A stretch of 7,238 bases of DNA from contig JBLHXN010000157.1 in NCBI GenBank assembly GCA_047630355.1, forward strand, positions 1 to 7,238. The letters run 5' to 3'. How positions within the stretch are numbered: the stretch's first letter is position 1; each line of letters opens with the position of its first letter. The stretch comes from JANQUM01 sp047630355. GTDB taxonomy: Bacteria; Bacteroidota; Bacteroidia; Cytophagales; Spirosomataceae. Below are positions 1 to 5,807 of this stretch, piece after piece. The notes under the pieces are model-generated. The model worked only from the letters and a program-made list of their open reading frames with translations. It was not told where the DNA came from and searched no databases. A program made the translations under genes and the position numbers.

Positions 1-1
1 C

Positions 2-1294
2 CGAAGTCAACGGTCTTGGATTTACGCTTCCGCAAAAAAAGAAAATAACTACGAAGGTTTCGGAACCGATCAGGACATTCACGAACCAGGTTACATTTTT
101 ATCAAACCCGCACTTTTTCCGTTCAAGATTACGGAAAACCATCCCCACCACGACAATCCGCATTATTGCCCATCGGCAAAAACCGTTGGTATGCAGCGGC
201 AGAGACCTTATCATCCGCAATCAGTGATTAATATTTCGGCAATGAGCTACGGTTCGCTATCATCTGCCGCCATTGAGGCGTTGAATATCGGGGCGAAAAA
301 AATAAACTGTTACCACAATACTGGTGAAGGCGGACTTTCGCCGTACCATAAAAATGGAGCCGACGTAGTTTTTCACATCGGTACGGGATACTTCGGAGTC
401 AGAGGTGATGACGGAAATTTCAGTATGGATAAAATGGTAAAACTTACCATTGAGAATCCTTACATAAAAATGATTGAAGTGAAGCTTTCTCAAGGTGCCA
501 AACCCGGCAAGGGTGGCGTACTTCCCGGTAAGAAAATAACGCAGGAAATATCAGACATCAGAGGTGTACCCATGGGCGAAGATGTAATTTCGCCGCCAAC
601 GCACAGTGCATTTTCCAACGTTACCGAAATGGTTGACTTTATCGAGAAAATTGCAACCGAAACAGGTTTACCAGTTGGTATCAAAGCGGCGATTGGGCGG
701 TTAGAAATGTGGGAAGAACTCGCTGCTTTGATGCAAAAAACCGGCAGAGGACCCGATTTTATTACTATTGACGGCGGTGAAGGTGGAACTGGAGCTGCCC
801 CAAGAGCATTTGCCGATCACGTTGCGTTGCCATGGGTTTACGGATTTTCGAGTATCTACAAGCTTTTCCAAAGGTATAACTTAACGGAAAAAATAACATT
901 TATCGGTTCGGGCAGACTCGGTTTACCAGACAGTGCCGTGATGGCGTTAGCAATGGGAGCAGATCTGATAAATATTGCCCGCGAAGCCATGTTGTCAATC
1001 GGTTGTATTCAGGCTCAAATTTGTCATACGAATCGTTGTCCCGTCGGGATTGCCACCAATAATAAGTGGTACGTTTCGGGGCTTGACCCGACTTTGAAAA
1101 GTGAGCGTTTTTACAATTACGTGAAAGCTTTTTCAAAAGAAATAAACGAGATTACGCACGCTTGCGGTTACGAACATCCAAGTCAGATTAAGATGGAAGA
1201 TATTGATGTTTCAATGGGTGATAATAATCAAACCGTTTCTCTAAATAATGTTTACGATTATGAAAAAACCGTTGCAGCTTTTCAGTGGAAATAA
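2..1294 (+). CDS. FMN-binding glutamate synthase family protein (5' end outside window)
   Basis: This is a stand-alone protein of the glutamate synthase central/FMN-barrel family (Glu_synthase domain, as in GltB and B. subtilis YerD). The frame is open from base 2 through the ATG at 191, and the residues before that ATG are family-like (SWIYASAKKE, GFGTDQDIHEPGY), so 191 is not the start. The visible part is 430 residues; family members are usually about 500-540, so roughly the first 70-110 are missing, often a membrane-anchor region. Visible motifs are ISAMSYGSLS, GEGGLSPYH, KPGKGGVLPG, ITIDGGEGGTGAAP and GSGRLGLPDSAVMALAMGAD, the barrel motifs that hold FMN. Cysteines C-x5-C-x4-C at visible residues 335, 341 and 346, followed by PVGIAT, match the 3Fe-4S ligands of glutamate synthase. 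No glutaminase domain is visible and the protein ends soon after the cluster, so the true electron donor and substrate are unknown. It converges with the DUF2809 gene 35 bases away. Confidence 0.93.
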   Translation, partial: RSQRSWIYASAKKENNYEGFGTDQDIHEPGYIFIKPALFPFKITENHPHHDNPHYCPSAKTVGMQRQRPYHPQSVINISAMSYGSLSSAAIEALNIGAKKINCYHNTGEGGLSPYHKNGADVVFHIGTGYFGVRGDDGNFSMDKMVKLTIENPYIKMIEVKLSQGAKPGKGGVLPGKKITQEISDIRGVPMGEDVISPPTHSAFSNVTEMVDFIEKIATETGLPVGIKAAIGRLEMWEELAALMQKTGRGPDFITIDGGEGGTGAAPRAFADHVALPWVYGFSSIYKLFQRYNLTEKITFIGSGRLGLPDSAVMALAMGADLINIAREAMLSIGCIQAQICHTNRCPVGIATNNKWYVSGLDPTLKSERFYNYVKAFSKEINEITHACGYEHPSQIKMEDIDVSMGDNNQTVSLNNVYDYEKTVAAFQWK

Positions 1295-1329
1295 CGTACT
1301 TTGAATTGATCAAAAATTACTCTATCTTA

Positions 1330-1704
1330 TTACATTTTGGAATAATTGATTTGTTGCTCACATAGATAAGTACTCAATCCGGCAATCGTATAAGCCAACA
1401 TATCGCCCCAATCAAAAGACGAACCCATGATGACTGAAACGGCTTCGTTAGAATTTAACCCGGTGAAACCGAGTACATCAATTGCTTGAAAAATCTCGAC
1501 GACGTAAGATATTACCAAACTTATAATCAACGATTTATGAATGTTCAAATTTGTAAAACCCCGAATGGCAACGTACACTAAAATTGTGGCTAAAAAATCT
1601 CCGAAGTAAGGACGAATAAACGCATCCCGCACAAAAAGAGCGATGCAAACTTCCACGGCTAAAATTCCCGCAAAAACTCCGAGATAGATATTTCTTGTTG
1701 ACAT
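1330..1704 (-). CDS. DUF2809 family small membrane protein
   Basis: A 124-residue integral membrane protein that matches the DUF2809 pattern; function unknown. About four hydrophobic helices can be drawn, at residues 5-24, 34-50, 57-78 and 100-115. Family-like features are the charged turn DAFIRPYFGDFL (27-38), a glutamate inside the third helix followed by FQ (70-72), and FDWGDMLAYTIAG (97-109) leading into the last helix. The arrangement recalls VanZ-like proteins, but no resistance role should be inferred. The length is normal for the family. The ATG at 1704 is supported by the hydrophobic segment starting five residues in. It lies 52 bases after the winged-helix regulator gene and is probably last in the minus-strand cluster. 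An unusual palindrome sits directly before the start codon. The downstream gap of 35 bases to the convergent glutamate-synthase-like gene shows no clear terminator. Confidence 0.8.
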   Translation of the reverse strand: MSTRNIYLGVFAGILAVEVCIALFVRDAFIRPYFGDFLATILVYVAIRGFTNLNIHKSLIISLVISYVVEIFQAIDVLGFTGLNSNEAVSVIMGSSFDWGDMLAYTIAGLSTYLCEQQINYSKM

Positions 1705-1709
1705 ATTTA

Positions 1710-1739
1710 TACTTTAAAAGTACTTTGTATTTAAAAGTA
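1710..1739 (-). promoter_or_regulatory. Palindrome and 17-base-spaced repeat before the DUF2809 gene, possible operator
   Basis: TACTTTAAAAGTA at 1710-1722 is a perfect odd palindrome (6-base arms around one central base). The core TTTAAAAGTA recurs at 1730-1739, exactly 17 bases further on. On the minus strand this sits 6-35 bases before the ATG at 1704, immediately after the winged-helix regulator gene. Two spaced copies of a palindromic core beside a regulator gene fit an operator. However, the sequence is AT-rich and TACTTTT also resembles a Bacteroidota -7 element, so chance or a promoter element is possible. Confidence 0.25.
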
Positions 1740-1756
1740 AGTAGGTAAAAAAATAG

Positions 1757-2050
1757 TTATAAACTGTTTTTAATTAGTTCTTCTAAGACTTTGAGGTGGG
1801 CTTCAAACGCAATTTTCCCTTCGCTGGTTGCTTCATATGTGGTCTTGGGTTTACGGTCCACAAATTCTTTTTTCACCCGTAAAAACTTTGCTTTTTCAAT
1901 GGCCTTCAAGTGCGTAGCGAGGTTTCCGTCGGTCATTTCGAGCAATTCCTTGAGTTCGTTGAAACTTACCAAATCATTCACCATCAGCACCGACATGATG
2001 CCGAGCCTCGCTTTGTTTTCAAACGCTTTATGAAAGTTATCTAAGTTCAA
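1757..2050 (-). CDS. Small winged-helix transcriptional regulator (HTH_34/MarR-like)
   Basis: A 97-residue protein that is almost entirely one winged-helix DNA-binding domain. The pattern fits the HTH_34 'winged helix DNA-binding domain' family. A first helix (about 4-23, KARLGIMSVLM) is followed by the helix-turn-helix at about 28-53 (FNELKELLEM then GNLATHLKAIEKA as recognition helix). The wing is at about 56-75 (VKKEFVDRKPKTTYEATSEG), and a C-terminal helix (77-96) probably serves dimerisation. No ligand-binding domain is present. The start is a TTG at 2050: an in-frame TAA lies four codons upstream, and the next ATG, 18 codons in, would remove the first helix. It follows a six-helix membrane protein by 75 bases, a pairing common in Flavobacteria, and precedes DUF2809. 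It probably regulates its own cluster, but that is inference from position. Confidence 0.85.
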   Translation of the reverse strand: MNLDNFHKAFENKARLGIMSVLMVNDLVSFNELKELLEMTDGNLATHLKAIEKAKFLRVKKEFVDRKPKTTYEATSEGKIAFEAHLKVLEELIKNSL

Positions 2051-2125
2051 AATTGATTTTTAATTTAATATATTATTGAGTTGTGCACGAGTTCTTTTAA
2101 CCGTAAACCTTACTCCTTTTAACCC

Positions 2126-2752
2126 TCAATCTCGTTCGTATTTCAAGTGCATACTTATTCCGTAAATAATGTGCAGAACTCCAAAACCAAAAGCCCAAAA
2201 AAGCAGCGAGTAACCACTCACAAAAAGAGCGATAATCCCGACGACTAATTCGGTCATTCCCAAATAGAAAACATCCCGATACGTATGTTGAGCGGCATTT
2301 ACCAACGTCAGTCCGTAAAATATTAGCGTTAGTTCAGGAATAATCCAATATACCTCGTTGATTAATAAACTTACGATTACGAAAGCTCCGGCAATCATTG
2401 GAATGCACAAACTTACGAGCAATCTTTTAGAAGTCTTATTCCACATCGGGCTTTGCTTCTTCTTGGCTTTCCGCCACGTGAAGAAAAACCCAGCAGCTAA
2501 AGCAAGAACAACGGTTGCCAAACCTAAATAAACCAACGACCAAATATATTCTGCGTGAAGCAACGTCTTGTATTGTAAGCCATCGTACACCACTTCTGAA
2601 ACTCGTTCGGGTTGCATTTGCCACGCAATGAAAGAAGCGATTAACGCAATCACACCCGCCGATATTCCCGAAAGTCCGCTTAAAGAAAGAAACTTAGTGG
2701 AACGCTCCATCATTTGGCGAATTTCCTTTAAATCTTGTAATTGCTCTTTCAT
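2126..2752 (-). CDS. Conserved six-helix membrane protein paired with the winged-helix regulator
   Basis: A 208-residue integral membrane protein with no named family that I can assign. A charged amphipathic start (KEQLQDLKEIRQMMERSTKF, 2-21) leads into helices at about 23-44, 70-92, 111-131, 135-153, 162-179 and 181-200. A basic cytoplasmic loop lies between the second and third helices (RKAKKKQ, 94-100), and the protein ends in a charged tail (KYERD). The short N-terminal segment followed by SLSGLSGISAG is, from memory, a recurring pattern in flavobacterial proteins encoded next to small winged-helix regulators. The start ATG shares four bases (ATGA, 2752-2749) with the stop of the lipid kinase gene, so translation is probably coupled. 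No catalytic motif is visible; transport or sensing roles would be guesses. The codon usage and composition look like its neighbours. Confidence 0.75.
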   Translation of the reverse strand: MKEQLQDLKEIRQMMERSTKFLSLSGLSGISAGVIALIASFIAWQMQPERVSEVVYDGLQYKTLLHAEYIWSLVYLGLATVVLALAAGFFFTWRKAKKKQSPMWNKTSKRLLVSLCIPMIAGAFVIVSLLINEVYWIIPELTLIFYGLTLVNAAQHTYRDVFYLGMTELVVGIIALFVSGYSLLFWAFGFGVLHIIYGISMHLKYERD

Positions 2753-3111
2753 AACAACGCAATAAGTTTGGGTACAAAAATAATTAATCCAATTACAACG
2801 GCGGTAAGAACGGCAATTAAAACACCTCCGGCGGCCAAATCTTTAATTTTACCAATATCCGGATGAAATTCAGGATGAATAAAATCGCAGATTTTTTCGA
2901 TGGCGGTATTGAATGCTTCGGCGGTCAACACAAATCCGATAAGAAAAACTACAATCATCCATTCTTTGCGGTTGATACGAAGCGTCACTGACGACAAAAT
3001 CACCACCACTACCACAAAAAGGTGAACTCGGAAATTATTTTCAAATCTCGCTAAATCACCTATTCCTTGAAAGGCATACTTAAAGCTTTTCAACGTTTTT
3101 TTTAAGTTCAT
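2749..3111 (-). CDS. dgkA: Undecaprenol/diacylglycerol kinase family protein
   Basis: A small trimeric-type membrane lipid kinase of the DgkA/UdpK family. It uses ATP to phosphorylate diacylglycerol or, in the Gram-positive-like subgroup, undecaprenol, feeding lipid or cell-wall carrier recycling at the inner membrane. The 120-residue length is normal. Family residues are present: E24 in FENNFRVH, then EAFNTAIEKICD with E65, N68, E72 and D76, and KD at 90-91 in KDLAAGG, corresponding to the catalytic and metal-binding positions of E. coli DgkA. Hydrophobic helices lie at about 30-45, 51-70 and 92-115. The frame is open upstream to an ATG at 3162, but the ATG at 3111 is chosen because the protein then starts just ahead of the conserved KSFKYAFQGI segment. 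It overlaps the DUF1361 gene by 32 bases and the next gene by 4. Which lipid is used cannot be told from sequence alone. Confidence 0.9.
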   Translation of the reverse strand: MNLKKTLKSFKYAFQGIGDLARFENNFRVHLFVVVVVILSSVTLRINRKEWMIVVFLIGFVLTAEAFNTAIEKICDFIHPEFHPDIGKIKDLAAGGVLIAVLTAVVIGLIIFVPKLIALL

Positions 3112-3730
3112 GTTCAATATTGAATAAAGTATAGTGGGCAATGTAAATGACCGAAAGCACAAAGCCGAATAAAAGGGTTGTTTTCATGGCAAGTGGGTTT
3201 TGCAAATCCCGAATGCAAATCTTAACCAGATATAATGGATTAGAAATAATATCCCACGAGTTTAACCGTGAAAAACGTCCAAGGTAAATTCCAAAACCAG
3301 ACAACAGCATGCTTCCAAAAATTAATAGCCACGACACCGCCCTATTGTAAAACGAGTTTAACAAATTATGGACAATTTGAATAGAGTAAACCCCAATTAA
3401 TAAACCCGTAAATGCCGTTATGAAAATACCGAGCGAATCGTACCACCAAAGTTGTTGGTCGAGGTATTGTAAATGAACCAAATCGGTAATAATATACGGA
3501 GCATTTGGAAAAAACAGTAACCAAAAACCGACGAAAAACAGCGAAGTATAACGCCTTCCTTTCAACCGACGGGCAACTAACGCGAAAAAAAGCGGAATCC
3601 AAGCTAAGAACAAGTTCCAGAGTAGGCCAAAGCCGAGGTAAAAATCTGTTCGGTACGAGCGGACAAACAGCAGGACGGAACACAGGAGCGAAAGAATTAA
3701 AAACGATTTCGTGACTTTACTAATTTTCAT
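3080..3730 (-). CDS. DUF1361 domain-containing membrane protein
   Basis: A 216-residue multi-pass membrane protein whose pattern matches DUF1361; function unknown. Hydrophobic segments lie at about 9-23, 30-54, 62-82, 99-122, 132-151 and 184-203. The motifs I associate with the family are WNLFLAWIP (38-46), FPNAPYIITDLVHL (74-87) and GFGIYLGRFSRLNSWDI (145-161). The clustering of aromatic, asparagine and aspartate residues at the membrane edges could form a functional site, but no reaction is known to me. The ATG at 3730 begins just before the first helix. It is the first gene of the minus-strand membrane cluster, and its last 32 bases overlap the start of the lipid kinase gene, implying coupled expression. 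A possible -7 promoter element lies 33 bases upstream. Confidence 0.88.
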   Translation of the reverse strand: MKISKVTKSFLILSLLCSVLLFVRSYRTDFYLGFGLLWNLFLAWIPLFFALVARRLKGRRYTSLFFVGFWLLFFPNAPYIITDLVHLQYLDQQLWWYDSLGIFITAFTGLLIGVYSIQIVHNLLNSFYNRAVSWLLIFGSMLLSGFGIYLGRFSRLNSWDIISNPLYLVKICIRDLQNPLAMKTTLLFGFVLSVIYIAHYTLFNIEHELKKNVEKL

Positions 3731-3763
3731 AAATCATAAATATCTGAAAAGAACTTTGAGATA

Positions 3764-3770
3764 CAAAGTA
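3764..3770 (-). promoter_or_regulatory. Possible -7 promoter element for the DUF1361-dgkA cluster
   Basis: On the minus strand the sequence reads TTACTTTG at 3771-3764, close to the Bacteroidota -7 consensus TAnnTTTG, and it lies 33 bases before the DUF1361 start codon. No convincing -33 TTG is seen at the usual spacing, so this is a weak call based mainly on position. Confidence 0.25.
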
Positions 3771-3814
3771 AATGTAAAATAGTTTACGAAATCACATTTC
3801 GTCCAATAAAAGTT

Positions 3815-3860
3815 TGTTAAAAATAAAAGGGACTACCGACTACTACGCCGGATGTCCCTT
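3815..3860 (-). terminator. Rho-independent terminator after the beta-barrel pseudogene
   Basis: Arms at 3854-3860 and 3827-3833 (AAGGGAC/GTCCCTT) pair over 7 bases. A further CCG/CGG pairing lies inside, beyond a 2x2 internal loop. Read on the minus strand the hairpin is followed by a T-rich run (TTTATTTTTAAC). It begins 24 bases after the stop codon at 3884, the right place to end transcripts of the beta-barrel gene before the DUF1361 promoter region. Confidence 0.7.
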
Positions 3861-3883
3861 CTGTAAATGTTTTAAGGAAAGTA

Positions 3884-4572
3884 TTATCTCACTTTAAATT
3901 GTGTAACTACGGCATTTTCAGGCGAAACCCCACCCATCGGAACATCGTCAACAAGGTAAAGAATGCTGTACTCAGGAACGTTAAAGGTTGGAAAAACCCC
4001 AATTGTGAAATCCATTTTTTGCTCTCCTTTTATGTTTGCAAACGTTCCGAGTTCAAGCACCGGACTTGCTCCAGAGGTACGGCGGTCATCGGTTCTTCTT
4101 GGAACCAATCGCACGCTTCCCGAACTTGGACTCCCCAAGTTGCTGCCACTACTTGTTCGACTCCTTACTCCACTTGTGATACCACCATATGTGTGGTATG
4201 CATTATTACACCAAGTCTCACAAAGGGCGATATTTTCTTCTTGTTAAATTGGTATTCGTAGAGTATCGGCACCTACAACATGCTATTAATAACTCTCACA
4301 AAAAAGCTATTTGTCGTACCGGATTGATTTGTAGTAGTTCGCCCCGCTTGGTAGTGAAAAGTCTGGTAATAAACATCTGTTACAATGGCACTTTTATCGT
4401 TAATGGCTTTCCGATAAGTAACACCGATGCCAACCCCCAGAACGAACGTCGGGTCTTTCAACTCAGAAGCCATTGAGTAAAAAGTGTACGTAGTTGATAG
4501 ATTAATACCTATCTTTTGTGCGTTACAAAACCATGAAAAAAATACAAATAAACCAACTAAAAATGCTTTCAT
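3884..4572 (-). pseudogene. Outer-membrane beta-barrel protein (PorT-like), broken by a stop and a frameshift
   Basis: Two open segments belong to one former gene of about 229 codons. The first (4572-4276) starts with a signal peptide, MKAFLVGLFVFFSWFCNAQ, and continues with alternating barrel-like strands (GVGIGVTYRKA, IVTDVYYQTFHYQ). It meets an in-frame TAG at 4275-4273. The same frame then continues as VPILYEYQFNKKKISPFVRLGVI, typical of PorT-like barrels (SMLEVPILYEY would be expected, so GAG to TAG is likely). Near 4203-4201 the frame must shift by one base (net loss of one) to continue AYHTYGGITSGVRSR and on to FTIGVFPTF and the end at 3884. The region between carries a Ser/Gly/Arg-rich, loop-like stretch (TSSGSNLGSPSSGS, then RTDDRRTSGAS). 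The C-terminus, FKVR, lacks the usual final aromatic residue; past the TAA the frame reads Tyr-Phe-Pro then TAA. A weak promoter-like pair (TTG at 4650-4648, TAATTC at 4628-4623, spacer 19) lies upstream. Sequencing error is the main alternative. Confidence 0.8.
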
Positions 4573-4739
4573 AACTATAATGTTTTGTTATTGAATAGGT
4601 ATGAAATTAAGCGTAAACCTTTGAATTAAATGCTAAAGAAACACTTGCAACTAAATTCTAATCTATATTAAAAATCCAAAGTGGCATGCGATACATCCTT
4701 TCATGAGTATTGATTTATAGATAAAAACCACAAAATGAG

Positions 4740-5525
4740 TTATGAATTACTCCACTTGGGAGTTCGTTTTTCTACGAAAGCATTAATGCCTTCGGCGGCA
4801 TCATTTGAACACTTAAGAGCTCCCAGAGTGTCTTTTAGGTAAGTATAGATTTCAGTTTCAGGCGTAGAAGAAAGTTTCTTTGCGGCGGCAATTCCTTGAG
4901 CAATCGCAAGCGGCGAACCAAGAAATAAACTATCAAAAAACTCATTTTCGGAGTTTTGAACTTCAGATTCTTCAATAATCTGCGTTACTAAACCGTCTCG
5001 CATGGCTTCGGTTGCGGAGTAAGTTTTACCCAATGCACACCACTCAATCAGTTTTCGTTCGGTCATTGACTTACTCAGCGATTTCATTACTTGAAACGGA
5101 AAAATGCCGCGTTTTACTTCAGGTAAAGTGAACGTAGCATTTTGCGTAGCAAGCACGAAATTACACTCCGCAATAATCAAAAAACCACCCGCGTAAACCG
5201 GAGCGTTTATGATAGCAACCGTTGGCTTCTTAATTTCCGAAACCAATTGTCCCAACGAAATATCTATTCGGGAAAAATCAGAATTGGGCGTTTCCAATTC
5301 GGGATTCTTAAAGACTTTTAAATCCATTCCCGCACTAAAAACCGAACCGTTTGCTTTAAACAGAACCGCCCAAATATCTTTATTTTCCGCACTTTCACGC
5401 AAAGCAAAAGCAATTTCGTCGATCATATTTGGCGTAAACGCATTTCGTTTCTCCGGTCTGTCGAGCGTGATGGTCAGCTTATGGTTTTCTTCTGAAACCT
5501 GAATTAGTTTGTATGGGTTCGACAT
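4740..5525 (-). CDS. Crotonase-superfamily protein (enoyl-CoA hydratase/isomerase)
   Basis: A 261-residue protein with the full-length crotonase fold, which binds acyl-CoA thioesters and stabilises an enolate in an oxyanion hole. Visible features are LDRPEKRNAF (21-30), SAGMDL (64-69; A65 is an oxyanion-hole residue), NAPVYAGGFLIIAEC (107-121; G113 is the second oxyanion residue) and TLPEVKRGIFP (133-143; E136 matches Glu164 of rat hydratase). The position of rat Glu144 is L116, so one of the two hydratase glutamates is absent. This single-glutamate pattern with Leu is that of enoyl-CoA isomerases such as ECI1. Hydration activity is therefore doubtful, although position beside HMG-CoA lyase would otherwise suggest methylglutaconyl-CoA hydratase. 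The frame is open to an ATG at 5624, but the ATG at 5525 is chosen because the fold begins about six residues later and the extra 33 residues are not family-like. Confidence 0.88.
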   Translation of the reverse strand: MSNPYKLIQVSEENHKLTITLDRPEKRNAFTPNMIDEIAFALRESAENKDIWAVLFKANGSVFSAGMDLKVFKNPELETPNSDFSRIDISLGQLVSEIKKPTVAIINAPVYAGGFLIIAECNFVLATQNATFTLPEVKRGIFPFQVMKSLSKSMTERKLIEWCALGKTYSATEAMRDGLVTQIIEESEVQNSENEFFDSLFLGSPLAIAQGIAAAKKLSSTPETEIYTYLKDTLGALKCSNDAAEGINAFVEKRTPKWSNS

Positions 5526-5807
5526 CGAATCTATGATTTGTTGTGTACAATATATCTTCCAAAACGCTTCAAACTGCACTTCGGAATTATCTATTTTAGT
5601 GAAATGGATGGGAAAATTCGTCAAGAATTCAAGGCTATTTGAGCAAAGCGAGTTTATTGAATTTAGAGCTTTCTGTTTATTTCACGTTAAGAAACAGATA
5701 TAACCTTGATTTTTGCTTCTTTGTATCAAGACAAAGACGAAGGAAGTTCTTTAATATTCGTTTTTTGAAACAAACTCATTAGCTAATAAATTGTAAAAGT
5801 GATAATT
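5526..5807. other. 282-base intergenic region with inverted repeats
   Basis: No gene is supported here. It holds an inverted repeat AATTCAA/TTGAATT (5626-5632 with 5657-5663), a second TCTGTTT/AAACAGA (5672-5678 with 5692-5698), and CTTTGT/ACAAAG (5718-5723 with 5730-5735, 6-base loop). None is followed on the minus strand by a convincing T run, so I call no terminator for the lyase gene. The promoter of the crotonase gene should lie here, but no clear TTG/TAnnTTTG pair was found. The plus-strand reading SRLFEQSEFIEFRAF resembles, from memory, spurious peptides encoded by dispersed flavobacterial repeats. Confidence 0.4.

Noticed and set aside
1698..1727. Plus-strand promoter-like pair, TTG at 1698-1700 and TACTTTG at 1721-1727, facing into the regulator gene as a possible antisense promoter
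   Set aside because: Spacing is plausible (20 bases), but there is no plus-strand gene downstream and such matches are frequent in AT-rich intergenic DNA.
3112..3162. Longer start for the lipid kinase gene at the ATG at 3162
   Set aside because: The added 17 residues are not family-like, would extend overlap with DUF1361 to over 80 bases, and the family normally starts just before the KSFKYAFQGI segment.
3899..4476. Several overlapping plus-strand open frames of 80-120 codons across the beta-barrel pseudogene
   Set aside because: They are antisense to the reconstructed barrel gene, lack domain-like sequence, and arise because this region has few stops on the opposite strand.
4273..4572. The 99-codon segment as an intact small secreted protein
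   Set aside because: The same frame beyond the TAG continues in clear barrel-like sequence, so it is better explained as the N-terminal half of a broken gene.
5526..5624. In-frame N-terminal extension of the crotonase gene by 33 residues from an ATG at 5624
   Set aside because: The extra residues do not look like part of the fold or a targeting signal, and the ATG at 5525 gives the usual family length.
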